NCBI GenBank assembly: GCA_964019165.1
Contig: OZ025270.1
Coordinates: forward strand, 1,935,001 to 1,999,000
From: Mastigias papua
Taxonomy: Eukaryota > Cnidaria > Scyphozoa > Rhizostomeae > Mastigiidae
Reading direction: 5' to 3'
DNA length: 64,000 bases
A program made the position numbers and the translations under genes. Under the pieces are notes generated by a model. The model was not told the DNA's origin, did not search any database, and was given only the letters and a program-made list of their open reading frames with translations. Of this stretch, positions 1-11,261 are shown piece by piece. The number at the start of each line of letters is the position of its first letter. Within the stretch, counting starts at the first letter, position 1.

Positions 1-404
1 AAAACTAATTGACGGTCTTCCTTGAAAATTAGACCTTTGAAGGTAAATCACAAATCAGATATCTTTGGTCTCAAAATACCACTACTGAGCTTCTACTTTC
101 TTATAAACTGCTTTGATATAAAAAATGTGTACACTTAAAATCCAGAAATCTCAAAGATTCATTACTAAATTTCATCACAACTTTGCAAAGCTATTAAATA
201 GCATCAACAAATCATTTAATAATATTTCAACATATACATTCAATTAAAATAATTAATGAAAAGTGCAAATTGTCATGCTTTATCAGTCTGCATCAAAATC
301 ATCAAGCAAGTGTGCACTTGGTCTCAGGTGTGTACATAAAGTGTGAACCTGACTTTCTGGCTTTGCACCATACCACATATCTGGTGTGCTATTCATATGG
401 AACC
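1..404. other. Left-edge non-coding stretch
   Basis: AT-rich sequence with no exon-like segment that I could join to the partial P450 gene at 983-1220. Exon 2 of that gene would be expected further left on the minus strand and is not visible here. Confidence 0.5.
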
Positions 405-769
405 TCGGATGTTAAGAATCCGGGTGGTTGAAATTGCGTAGAATCAGCTCTGCGCCGTTTATTTTCTCGTGGGGTAGGGTCGCGGAACGCTATGTTAGGG
501 TCAGTCCTAGATTGTTTATTTCAAATACTGGCTCCATTGAAGAACTATATGCAAGAAGCATCCTTTCCACTGCGTACTTCAGTTTTAGACACTGCCGAGT
601 CGTAAGGGGTTTTTATGTAAACCGTTCAGTGTTTTTCGCTACACTTTTGTGACTGCAATGTATATATCAGCTAATGCCTTTGTTGCTATCTATCATTAGT
701 CAAATATCATTTTCCAACTGCCAACCAGTAGTTATACGCGATTTCAACTGCACGGATTCTTAACATCGG
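405..769. mobile_element. MITE-like element with about 35-bp terminal inverted repeats
   Basis: The segments at about 405-440 and 735-769 are inverted copies of each other. They share the core GATGTTAAGAATCCG, then a few variable bases, then GTTGAAAT and GCGTA. The 74-codon frame inside (428-652) has no recognisable domain and is probably chance. A further copy of the same terminal repeat lies at 30131-30171. I could not define a target-site duplication, so the superfamily is open. Confidence 0.6.
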
Positions 770-982
770 CCGAAATGTACTTATCAGGTTAGTTTTTCTA
801 ACACTTCTCCATAAATGACATAATTTCCTGCCACGCCAAGGTGATAAGTTTTGAAGACTGCATCAGCCATATTGGGCCTAAGAAATATAAATCGACTATG
901 GCTAGAAGTTGACACTAGAGGTCAAAGCCACAAAGGACAAATGATGGTACAAAAATCCAAGACTGTCAGTGTCAACACCTAC

Positions 983-1220
983 CCAAAACTGTATAATCCT
1001 TGTAAATTTTTCCATACTTCTTTTCCCTTTCTAAAAGCACTTTTTGCAAATCTCTACTAAACGAATAATCTAATGTATTGCCAATTACGGGGTATCTCCA
1101 AGGTCCTGGAATGTTTCTCAATGGGTCTGATAACCACACAATCAGTCTCCAAATCATCAAAATACCAAAGATTGACAAGTAAAACTCCCATCTTGTAAGC
1201 AAGGCTGTAGCAATCGTCAT
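983..1220 (-). CDS. Cytochrome P450 (CYP46-like), exon 1 of a gene leaving the left edge
   Basis: Reads a membrane-anchored P450 N-terminus: start Met at 1220, a hydrophobic anchor over about residues 8-30, the basic/proline hinge (DPLRNIPGPW), and the start of the substrate-channel region (PVIGNTLDY, then KVLLEREKKYG). The exon ends at a GTAGGTG donor after a phase-1 Gly codon. Length (238 bp), start position and phase match exon 1 of the downstream-reading paralogue at 8718-8955, and the two differ at only some residues, so this is a tandem duplicate. The remaining exons lie beyond position 1. P450s are ER-bound haem monooxygenases; the substrate cannot be told from this exon. Confidence 0.85.
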
Positions 1221-3375
1221 TGTAAATCTGGTGCAAAAATGCTCTCGCAGTTACTTCCTCTGGAACGATATTTGGAGGACATGCACCAAAGCGCATCTTA
1301 TTAAAAATTTTGTGCTCGTTAATCGCAAATGATCAAATGATTATGACCAGATGGATACGAGGTTAAAGGGAAGACTCCGTGATGATGGTCTTAGGTCTTT
1401 GACCCTCGACCCTCTTTGGCCAACCTTTGACCCACCTTAAACGGTGACTTTGACAAGCTTTGACACCGATGCTTGACACCAACACAGGCATTTCTGGGAA
1501 CGAGACCATGCAAATAGGGACTCTCCAAAGAGATACAGAAGGGCTGTCAAGCAAAAAGGCCCCCACTGGTGACCATTTGATTAAACGCAACAGCAAAAAC
1601 AATTTCACCAATTTTTTTAGGTTTTCGTGCCACTACTAATGAACGTCTCAGTAAATGGGCAAAAATGTTTTTCCTACAGAGGAGCAACATTATAGAACAG
1701 CCTCTCGGCTGAGTCAAAGCAGGCCTCGCCTTGGGTTCTTCAAACAAACTTTCTAAAGATAATTTTCTGTTTTCAACTCTAAAAATTATCCGTTATAACT
1801 TTATATATTAGTGTTCTTTTTATAACTGTTATAAAGTTATTGTATATTGTAGTTTGATTGTAATTAGTTTATTACATTTTATTAATGTAATTAAGGATTT
1901 TTCAAGGCCCCTAGACAACCAGTCTTCCTGAAGGGGGTACTCTTGGAATGAAACGAAAAGACCCAAACATATCCCATCCAATTCACTCACCATTTTATTA
2001 AGGCTCTACTGGTCGAAGTATTTAAAGCACTTAAATCTGTTTGTCCTTGTGAGAAAATTGTACTCTTTGAGGCTTCCTACGAGAAATACCCTACAACTCG
2101 GGACATCTAACTGCAGGAGACAAGTGGAGGGGTCAAACTTCACCTGACAATGGACATAAGGGAGTTTCACGCCATACCGTCCCAGGCAATATCTCTTACA
2201 AACGTCATACTAATAGAATCCCTATGGAACTTTTCAAATCCATAAACTTCGTATCACTGGAAAACATAAAGAACTGAGAAGCCGTTTCCATGGCAAGAAT
2301 TGTGCGTAATCCATGTAGCAAATGTTTGTTTCCAAAAATTTATTGCAAATTCCGACCAACAACGTTTTCCTTGCATCCGCGAACATTAAGTGCAAAAATT
2401 TTTGGCGTGACAAACGTTCGGACAAAGATTTCTCCGAACATTTATTTGTACGAAACGCAGAGGTGTCCGAACATTTGTCACACCGGAAGTTTTTGCATAT
2501 GCTACGCATGCGTAGTGCTAAAACACACCGGAAATAATGGGAGTGATAGGTTTACGTCACGGCAGACCTAACAGATCCTTTCCAGCCCTTAGACTTAAGA
2601 GTCAATGGCTGCAAAAGATATTTGAAGGAGTCATCCTAAGATTGCCATATAAAAGAAATATCTTTCGTAATAAAATGACGGAGGAGCATTTAGAGCTTCG
2701 CATTGAAGAGCCGTCTGTGATGAAGCCAGTGCACGCCGGGTATCTCCTTGGCATCTACGATTACATGCTTAATTTCATTGATATGATACGAATTGATGAA
2801 GACACAGAAATTGAACTTCAGCTAGAAGACGCTTTATACCTACAGTATATGCATGTAGCCAAAAATATGAGGTAAACACAAAAATGAGTAATTTTTCCTT
2901 TTCGCTGTATTTTGGACATTTTGATCTCGAAAAGGGATTGCACTCCAGAAATTGGCTAGTGTCAATACATATTTCTTTATAATAAACTATTCATTTCTAA
3001 TCAGTTCAATACAGAACGCTTCTTAACATTGTCAAATTTTTAGTTGCCACAGTTCCTTAAGAGTTTCTCAAGAGGTCAATTGCAATCTTAGTATGAACAA
3101 CAGGACGTATTTAGTTTTCATCATTGAAAAATTTGGTCAGCTTTTACCCCAAAAATTTATTTGTCGGAAATATCCTAAATTAGTCCGAACATATTTTACC
3201 GACGTTAATTGTCCGAAACTTTATCCGCTGAAAATTTGCGTTATTTACGTGATTATCAGGGAAAGGAACATGTATATGAAGTATTAAGGAACTCTTAAAA
3301 GTAAAACAAAATGGCAACAAGAGGTGTAAAAATAAGGAACTTTAAGAAGTAGGACTTTAGCTAAAATACATACAT
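1221..3375. other. Spacer between the two P450 genes
   Basis: No recognised gene. It contains the promoter side of the partial P450, a TTTGACC-rich stretch near 1400-1480, and an AT-rich stretch at about 1745-1890. Two patches at about 2320-2480 and 3120-3240 share words such as CCAAAAATTTATT and GTCCGAACAT, which may be ends of a decayed element. A 112-codon frame at 2537-2875 is listed separately. Confidence 0.45.
2537..2875 (+). CDS. Uncharacterised 112-codon open frame
   Basis: The second half is acidic and helix-like (around TEEHLELRIEEPSVMKPVHA and DEDTEIELQLEDALYL), which looks more protein-like than its surroundings. No family is recognised. It sits between two patches of similar repeat-like sequence (about 2320-2480 and 3120-3240), so it may be a remnant carried by a decayed mobile element. 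It may equally be chance. There is no splice or promoter support. Confidence 0.15.
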   Translation: MGVIGLRHGRPNRSFPALRLKSQWLQKIFEGVILRLPYKRNIFRNKMTEEHLELRIEEPSVMKPVHAGYLLGIYDYMLNFIDMIRIDEDTEIELQLEDALYLQYMHVAKNMR

Positions 3376-3386
3376 ATTTATTTATT
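3376..3386 (-). promoter_or_regulatory. Polyadenylation signal of the complete P450 gene
   Basis: Minus-strand AATAAATAAAT about 170 bases past the TAA stop at 3555. It is the nearest canonical AATAAA downstream of the gene. Confidence 0.5.
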
Positions 3387-3554
3387 CCTTATAAATATAA
3401 AACGTATAAAAAAATTTAAGTAAAAAGTATAAAAAGAGATTTCACTAAGCAACACAATATAGCATAGCCATAAGCAAATCTTCAAAATGAAGTTTGATTT
3501 AGGAAAGCTCCCGAAGTAATTTTGATAGCAAAGTCAATTGTTGAACATTCCTCT

Positions 3555-6500
3555 TTATCCTCGGCTAATTTCAATTAGAGGCACGGGACAGGGTCTGTAT
3601 GTAAGAAAGTTTCGCCCTCCAATATCAGGAGATTGTGACTTGGCAAGTTTGAATGTAAAATTTTTCACCAGATGTGCCAATACCACTTTCATTTCCATTT
3701 GAGCAAAACGATACCCAATGCACATGCGCGGTCCACGAGAGAATGGCAAATAGTAGTAAGGAAACATTGGATCGTGGTCACCTAGAATCAGAAAAATACT
3801 CATGATCAACAATGTCATGATAATCTGACGTTTCAAAATACAGTAAAAGCCCACATACGAGACCCTATCAAATCTGAATGAGGCTGTTCATGTTCTGGGT
3901 GTTGTATATCTCTACATAACATGCCTATCACAGTTGTGTAATGCTTCTAGAACATTCGTTTTAAAGACGAAAAAAGACTAAGCTGAACAGATAAATGAAC
4001 TGACGAACGTATCAGACCTAACAAATATCCATCAGCAGCGTGGATGGGGTGGATGTAATCCACACATACTTATAAAAGGGACATGAACCCAAACAAACAC
4101 ACGAGAGAATATCCAAAAGGCAAAAACCCAAAGACAGTATGGAATAATAGTAGAGGAAATAATAGATTAGGCAGGCAATTGGAAGATTGTCAAGGGAACA
4201 CAGGACATTTGGATCAAAAGACTTTCATAAATAAGAAGTTCATAAGAGGTATCAGTTTTGTCAAGTATGAGACAATCCTCAAGAGATCCTTTTAGAGTAT
4301 CTATGAAAAGCGTTCATTGGCAAACAGGCTGAATTACTGTCTCAGCGAAAAAAGAATGAAGCTGTTTATAAGAAACTTGATAGAACATCAGGCTAAAAAG
4401 GTTCAATGCAATTGAGGTCCAAGTAGGCAATTGCAGTCTGTAGATTCTTAATACATTAAGTCTTTATGTACGGGCTTTCTACAGTATTTGGGCATACCAA
4501 GATCTTTCAGTAGTATGTGATGTAACAATTATACATCGCACCCTCCACTAATACTCGTCCTCAAAAGTAAATAGGGACATAGAGTAGATAGCTAGAAAGA
4601 TCTCTTTCTATAAGGGGAATTTACAAGCGACATCGGCGTGAATTCGCCGGGAATATGGATCTGGGCAGTCATAGCTATACAATGACATCTCAGCTGCCAA
4701 CTATACATTTCCAAATATAAGTCAACAACAAATATACTGTGAAATTGCTGAAAATGATGTTGTAGAGTTAGAAATGTTAAGGCCACAGCTCCTCTGTCAC
4801 CAAGTTGTACTTGCATGCTTTTAGGTTTCGATACTTAATAGTCAAGTACATAAACACCATAAAAACTGCTACTAGAAATACGCCATATCATCAATAAAAA
4901 AGGTCAAAGCCAGTCATAGTTACCTTCTACATCAAACCTGTGAGGATCAAAGACATCAGGGTTCTTCCAGTGTTGTGGATTGCGACTTAATGCGGCGATG
5001 TTAATAAAGAATCTCGTCCCAGAAGGAATTGTGTATGCTCCAAATTTATCTGCACTTCTCGCTTGTCTACCAACAATTAAAGCTACAGGGCATAACCTCA
5101 TAGTTTCTTTGATGACATTATCAAGAAATCGCAGTTTATCAATTGCATCAAATGTTATCTCTGATCCTCCATCAAAGGCTTCTTCAACTTCAGCTTTCAG
5201 TCTTGGCTGATACTGATGATACTTTGCTAACAGAAAAATAACCCATGTCATACTCAGACTTGTTGTTTCATGACCGGCTATCATGAATGTGAAAATCTGG
5301 TGAAAAAGGTCAACCCGGCTTCATCATACATTGAAATCAATTTCTGCAAAAGATCTGGTTTCTCCATTGTTTCTCCTGGGTGAGATTCGATTTCTTGTTT
5401 TCTTGCGGCAATCACCTTGGATCAAAAAGAAACACACATCAATAAAAATGTGAAGCCTTCATAAAGGAGCTTTCCGGGAACTTTCCTTCAGGGGTTGTAA
5501 GAGTTACAATTTGCTGAAAAAAATGGGCATAGTTTTCATGATGGAAGATTATTTGTCTACACTGTTAGATACTGTGTTTAATTTGTCGGTAAACTGTGTG
5601 AGCTTGTAAAGGTAGTAAGTTCTTACAATACAAAAAAGCTAAAGCAATTGCTGACAGAAATGACAACTTTTCGTTATTTGCCAATAGCACTTTTGTCAGG
5701 GGGGTGTGATATCCTTCCACAACCCACTGCAGGAATGGGCCTGCTTTAAACATGGTGACCCAGATCACTAAAATGCCATGATACAGTATAGAGAAATAAT
5801 GTGCAGTAGTGGACCAAGCATGATCTGCTTGGGGAGTGTAGAAGAACAGTGTGTAGAATAGAATAAACAAAAATTAATTTCTCAAATTCACTTGAGGCCA
5901 CCACCCCATTGGTCTCCTCCAGTGTCCTCCACTGGCTGAGTGGCTCTGCCTTATCTTCTGATGGACCTGGAGGGCCTCTTCGGGAGTCTCCCTTGGGTAG
6001 TGCATGTCATGCTTGTCAGACTAAGAAGTTGAGTTATCTATGGCTTCTAAAGCCTGGTTTCCATATAACTTTTCCTAGTGGGCAACGCATCGGCGATACA
6101 TTGCTGACACATTGGCGACGAGCACTCTTTAATTGAAACAGTCACAGATAAATATATGAAATCAACTCAGAGCACGTAGCTGTCACTGAAACGTCAGCAA
6201 TGCAAACAAAAATGTTGAACTTGATTCAACTGTTACGAGGGATCGGCAATATGTTGCCGACAGCTAACTGAGAGTGGTTCCATTAAAGGGTTATACGTCG
6301 CCGATGTGTCCGCGATGCATCGCCCGCTAGAAAAAGCTATATGGATACCAGGCTTAAGCAATTTGTAGCACTCACTGTTTCCCACTAATAGTGTTGGAGT
6401 GGTTTGCTTTTACAAAGTCATATTTCGTATATGTGTTGTAAGTACTATTCTCTGTGGGAACTCGATGACCCTCTGCCTATTACCCCTGTGAGTAGCACAG

Positions 6501-8955
6501 TACAGTTTATAATTCTATGGCAGTTTATCTGTTTAATGTTCTTGTGCAGTTTTAGTGATTATCATTGCTATGCACCTCCTATAAGTGCATGTTGGTTGAC
6601 TCACACAAGCAAGTCTTCCATGCTTTCAGTTCTGCCTTGATTTTTGAATTGCATTGATGAGGCCCATACTCTTCTACTGAATGAAAAAGTGATTTACCAA
6701 CAAAAGGCAGACAATTGGGAGTGTCACATCCAACACCCCAATAAAAAATCTACCCATGATACTGTGATATGGCCTGCATGTACATACCTTCTTAATTAGT
6801 CCATAGAAGACATCTTCTGCTTTCTTTAACTCATCTCTTTCCTTAGATGGGATTAGTTTGAGTAAAGGAATTAACTGCTCTAACAGCTTCCTGATGACAT
6901 TAAAATTTGCAGTAAGAATTGTATTAGTAGCTCTTCCTTCTTCACTGCTACCACCAAGAATGCCATCAAAATTATAGCCAAAGGCACACACTCCTATTAC
7001 ATCCAATGTCAAATCACTTAATTTCTGCAGCATCTTCATCTCAATAGATGAACCTTTGTTCTCCTTGATTTTTTCCTCAATATACTGCAAAGGAACATCG
7101 TGCTTAATTGGCAGTCATGAATTAGGAGAAAAACAAAGGGAAGGACATGATGCAGCTGCAAAAATAACTCCCTAAAGAAATTGATACAATGCAAAAATTG
7201 TTGGACATTCTAGTGTCACCATATAGGTAAAAAAGTCTGATTCAAAATGTGAAAATATTACCATTACAAGCTGTTTTGCTTTGTCATTGAAAACAGATAT
7301 AAACTGCTTAACACTGCCATGAGTGAACATTGGGTTTAAATTTTTTCTCATACTAGAATGCTCTTTTCCATTGGTGGTGAGGAGGCCAGTTCCTAATGCA
7401 GGAAGGAGTCGAAGTAATGAATCATCTCTGCCATAGTTTGAACTGTTTGTTACAAGTAACCATTTTGCAAATTCTGGATCTGATACATGGATAACTGTTC
7501 CACCTGAAAGAGAGAAAGACCATTATAACTTCACAGACTCTGGATAAAATGGGTAGTCCATCAATACAAGCCTCACTGTATGAAATTAAACAAATGCTGC
7601 AGTAAATCCTTAAAATACCAGAACTTCAAATTGGTAATAAGCTCCTATAGAGGATAATAAAAACCTTGATAAAGATTTATGCTGTTCTTCTAATGTTATG
7701 GAGACAAGGAGTTTTGAAAATGAGCTTATTATGCACCATAATTTGTCAAATAGTTCTATAGTGCAGAACTCCATGGGGTACAGAACAGTTTGAAAGGAAG
7801 AAAAGGCTGAGGGGCATCAGTCACTTAGTAACTTCTAGGAAGTAATTTTGTGCTCAATATTGACAGTCAAAGGTCCATACACATATACAATATATGTGCA
7901 TTTCTCAGCCCCCAGCCATAATCCAGAATTTGCTCCACAGCCCTTGGTACATGGTTGATGTGTTGCACTATGCTGGAGCTTTGGTACCTAGTTGTAAACA
8001 AAAAGAGGTAAATAGCTGGTGCAGCATTACTTTATCATGACAATTCAGGAACGAATTTCTAGCTGCACCACAGGGAATCTTTTAAGGAATTTCCACTCGT
8101 GGGGAGTTGATACACAGTGTCATGAAAACCAGGAGGTGTGGGAAATTCAACATGGAACTTTACAGTGGATTTCACTACCTTTCTTTTGCAGTCCAAGGAC
8201 ATCAAACAGAAACTGATCGATAGTAATGAGACATAGTAAGTAACAAATAATTTGACACATGAGCAATTTATGGAGATATTTCACAATTAAATTTGAAACA
8301 ATTTCAGATGAAAGAGACAATCTCCTAAAGCTCCTTGTAATGGCATACAACCCCCCATAGATCTTCAACATCAATGGCAAGGTATCAGAAACCAAGTTGG
8401 CACACCCAGTTGAAGTACTACAAATTGTTTTTTTTATAAGAAAGTTTGTTTGCCCCGTTAAGGAAATGTTAAGGAACTTTTAGCACTACAATTTGATCAT
8501 TGGAGGTCCAAAAATAAAGAACGTTTAGAACTAGGCCTTGAGCTAGGTTCCTTATAGAAAAGGCGTGTATAATGTGAACACAAATGTGTGTATAACTCTA
8601 CTCTACGCCATATTTTGACATTAGATTTGGCCTAAGAAGTCTCCGCTAGGTCTGCTGAAAGGAAGGTGAAACCGCAATTGCGGAAGAAAACCTTCACATT
8701 GTACTTAGTATACACACCACGAAATGTGAAATCCTTATAAACCGTTCCATATTTTCGTTCCCTTTCTAGCAGAACCTTATTCAGATCTTTGCTAGGGGAA
8801 TAATCCAGTATGTTGCCAATGATTGGGTATCCAAGGGGTCCGGGGATTTTCCTTAATGGATCTGTTAACCATGAAATTATCCTTGAAATGGCAAAGATGA
8901 TGAACAATGTCAAGTAAAATTCCCATCTTGTCAGCAACGTTGTTACGATCGTCAT
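3555..8955 (-). CDS. Cytochrome P450, CYP46 (cholesterol 24-hydroxylase)-like, five exons, one-base frameshift
   Basis: Exons (minus): 8955-8718, 7503-7262, 7084-6788, 5415-4924, 3781-3555, all with GT-AG junctions. The start at 8955 is chosen because the paralogue begins at the same residue; an upstream in-frame Met lies at 8994. Visible marks: N-terminal anchor and proline hinge, helix-C HSSMRK, I-helix AGHETT (about residue 306), K-helix ETMR (363-366), FDPHRF, and haem loop FSRGPRMCIG with Cys about 444. The sequence after the Cys (FAQMEMKVV) is close to CYP46. The length, about 498 residues, is normal. One base is missing near 5316-5318, in a GGG run on the coding strand just before the I-helix. 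Without it the frame ends at once; with it every later exon phase fits. So this is either a young pseudogene or an assembly error. Expected role: ER sterol or lipid hydroxylation; substrate is inferred only. Confidence 0.85.
6051..6354. mobile_element. PIF/Harbinger-type MITE in P450 intron 3
   Basis: A 304-bp element with terminal inverted repeats of about 70 bp. The ends read AGCCTGGTTTCCATATA and, on the opposite strand, AGCCTGGTATCCATATA. It is flanked by TAA at 6048-6050 and TAA at 6355-6357. A 3-bp TWA target duplication is the hallmark of PIF/Harbinger elements. No transposase frame is present, so it is non-autonomous. Confidence 0.8.
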
Positions 8956-9148
8956 TCTACGTGAAATGTAACGGTCAAAGCCTTTTCCTTCCACCCAGTC
9001 TATGTCAGTACATTAGCGTCAGTATCACCTTCGAGATGTTTTGAAATGATGTAGAAGCGCCGAAGGCGCTAGAATGCTTATCTCTATTGTCCTCCACTGC
9101 CACTGAGGTCAAGTGGGTCAAGTCAGTCATGCGGTAAGATGTCAACTG

Positions 9149-9515
9149 CTCTCCAGTCCGGAATAGAAGGGGGTGACAATAAGCAAGGGGGGGGGTTGGA
9201 AAAGTCCGAAAGTACATAAGCCGGGGGGAGGTTGCAATAAGCGGGGAATTGGAAAAATTTCCAAGGTGAATGTCTATGGGGTGAGCTGTTATAGATGGAG
9301 GTGGAGAGAAGGAAAACATACGCATTGGATAAAAAACGTAATTAAGTTTTTTGAAAAGGAACTTATTACATATTTTCTAACATACTGCGAATGTCTATCG
9401 TCGCCTTTCATAATATCATCATCATAGGTACAACTGTCAGTCGTGTTTTCAGTGCTTCTTGTAGCAATTACCCATTTCAGGCAAACATTTTTTCAACACA
9501 ACAAACATTCACTTA
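9149..9515 (-). mobile_element. Partial copy of an inverted-repeat DNA element (same family as 60603-61128)
   Basis: Begins with the terminal repeat CTCTCCAGTCCGGAATAGA, then G-rich words of the GCAATAAGCGGGG type. From there it is collinear with the reverse complement of 61128 down to about 60770. The opposite terminal repeat is missing, so the copy is truncated. The two copies differ by scattered substitutions and homopolymer length changes. No credible coding frame. Confidence 0.7.
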
Positions 9516-9942
9516 AATACCTTCAATATACCATTGGTTAGAGAATTAAATTCCGAGTCTTTCTTTGAGAACAGAAGAAGCGATCGCTATGGATGTCCCA
9601 ACTGATGGCAAATACTTTAGTATCACTTACACCCTTGCTATGTGGCAAACCGACGGCTGATCGAATAAAAGTCTCAGAATCTTCACCAACGTGTTTCTTA
9701 ATTTCATGGCCCTTTTTTGCACCCTCTATTTTGCAATGTCATTTCGTTCTGCTCGGTCATTAGACTTAAATTTGCACAGACTGCCGACAAATTCAAACAC
9801 ATAATATTAAAAAAACTTAAGTGGCTATTCTTCAATGATGGGAGCCATGCCCATTTTGTCAGCAGATTTGTAAGTCCTGTACCTCTAAAGGAAAATTTCA
9901 AGCATCGGTCCTGACTTTCATCCACATAGGATACAAGCATTG
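9516..9942. other. Non-coding spacer
   Basis: No recognised gene, RNA or repeat. Short frames on both strands (for example 9704-9988) have no domain-like content. Confidence 0.5.
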
Positions 9943-9947
9943 GACAC

Positions 9948-10108
9948 TGTAATGTTTTCGGTATATGTGTTTGGGAGGGCTCCGACACATTGACTTACTA
10001 CATGCTTGTGTAGTACTGAACTGATGATAAATCATGAGACATGCTTATTTACATAAATACAATCATTCAATTACATTAATACAGGGAGTCCAAAGATAGG
10101 ATACTACA
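9948..10108 (-). repeat. 3' LTR of the TRIM-like element
   Basis: 161 bp; reads the same as 11096-11256. On the plus strand it starts TGTAATG and ends TACTACA. Confidence 0.9.
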
Positions 10109-10124
10109 TCTCTCCTTTTCTTCC
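10109..10124 (-). other. Polypurine tract of the TRIM-like element
   Basis: Minus-strand GGAAGAAAAGGAGAGA directly before the 3' LTR, the expected place for the plus-strand primer. Confidence 0.85.
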
Positions 10125-10461
10125 AAAATGAAAACAAAAGAAAAGTAAATAACGAAAATCCAAATCAATTTTAGTGAACGTCGATTCGGATAGCTATGAA
10201 TTTCGACAAGTCCGTGTTTCTTCTGAATCTGTTTCTTTCTTGACAATAGTGGTTGGCAATAGTAGTCAGGAGTCCAGTTTCTTGCATGCATTGTTCTGTT
10301 ACATGTGACCCTCCCATCTCTTCCTCCGTAGTTGAATTCTGATTTTGATACATGATACATGAATACGCAGAGTTCATGATCTACACTACTGCGATTTTGT
10401 TTTGTCCGTTTATGAACACAGTCTAATTAACAACTTTGAGATTTACTTCATATGTCTGTTA

Positions 10462-11076
10462 TCACAAATGTACCTCAACGCTAACTGCCTCGTGCAGTGG
10501 TTTCATTTCCGGCTGGCTTCCGCAGCGTGTTTTCGTCTCAGGAATGATTTTCCAAGTGTCTTCCTTGGGGGCTCCGCTGTCGAGAGCGAGATAAATACTA
10601 TTTTGCAATTTATTGGTTACGTGCTTCCCTGTTTTATTTCTAAAAGTGACGTCTTGTATCAGCACTTCGTGAACAAACTCACTTTGACTACGTCTTATTC
10701 TGCTGCAATGATGCGAGCAAGGTGCTTCTGACGGCCTCCGCGTGAAGCTGTTCTTCTCCATCATCCGCTGATAAGGTGATTGATTTTTATACGAGAAGTC
10801 AGGCTTTACTGCTGCTCCATCGTTGACTGGTATTGTTCTGTGTGATGTGGATGGATTCTTACGCATTTCTTTGCTGCCATGTTTCCTGATTTTATGTGCA
10901 TAGATTTTGACTATAGCTCTTTGGGGCAATTCGTTGACATGTTCTGTTCTGCCTGTTCCGCTTTGGGCTTGAACTCTAGTTGGATTAACTACTAACTTAA
11001 CATAATACAGTTCTCTCCCTTTCTGATTTGGATGTATTACTGACCACATTGATAGTTTATGATTTCTTGTTGCCAT
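10462..11076 (-). CDS. Uncharacterised 204-residue frame inside the TRIM-like element
   Basis: The frame starts just downstream of the primer-binding site, where gag normally begins, and fills much of the internal region. The product is basic (rich in Lys, Arg, His), with no zinc knuckle, protease, RT or integrase motif that I can see. It may be a gag-like or packaging protein, a relic of an internally deleted element, or a chance frame kept open by the insertion's youth. The remaining 330 bases before the polypurine tract are in other frames and unrecognised. Confidence 0.35.
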   Translation of the reverse strand: MATRNHKLSMWSVIHPNQKGRELYYVKLVVNPTRVQAQSGTGRTEHVNELPQRAIVKIYAHKIRKHGSKEMRKNPSTSHRTIPVNDGAAVKPDFSYKNQSPYQRMMEKNSFTRRPSEAPCSHHCSRIRRSQSEFVHEVLIQDVTFRNKTGKHVTNKLQNSIYLALDSGAPKEDTWKIIPETKTRCGSQPEMKPLHEAVSVEVHL

Positions 11077-11081
11077 TCTTT

Positions 11082-11094
11082 ATCCTCGTCGCCA
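11082..11094 (-). other. Primer-binding site, complementary to a tRNA-Ser 3' end
   Basis: Minus-strand TGGCGACGAGGAT, one base from the 5' LTR. From general knowledge this is the complement of the 3' end of animal tRNA-Ser(GCU) including CCA. All 13 bases match the remembered tRNA end. Confidence 0.75.
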
Positions 11095-11095
11095 T

Positions 11096-11256
11096 TGTAA
11101 TGTTTTCGGTATATGTGTTTGGGAGGGCTCCGACACATTGACTTACTACATGCTTGTGTAGTACTGAACTGATGATAAATCATGAGACATGCTTATTTAC
11201 ATAAATACAATCATTCAATTACATTAATACAGGGAGTCCAAAGATAGGATACTACA
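11096..11256 (-). repeat. 5' LTR of the TRIM-like element
   Basis: 161 bp; pairs with 9948-10108. It is followed by the GACAC duplication at 11257-11261. Confidence 0.9.
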
Positions 11257-11261
11257 GACAC

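Larger units (their letters stand above)
9948..11256 (-). mobile_element. Short non-autonomous LTR retrotransposon (TRIM-like), minus orientation
   Basis: The 161-bp segments at 9948-10108 and 11096-11256 read as identical, begin TG and end CA, and are flanked by the 5-bp duplication GACAC (9943-9947 and 11257-11261). On the minus strand a primer-binding site adjoins the 5' LTR and a polypurine tract adjoins the 3' LTR. The total length is 1309 bp. The internal 987 bp encode no reverse transcriptase, integrase or protease, so the element depends on another element for movement. The matching LTRs indicate a recent insertion. Confidence 0.9.

Noticed and set aside
2537..2875. Acidic 112-codon frame as a firm gene
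   Set aside because: Kept only at low confidence: no family, no splice signals, and repeat-like flanks.
10402..10731. 109-codon plus-strand frame inside the TRIM-like element
   Set aside because: It is antisense to the element as oriented by its primer site and polypurine tract.
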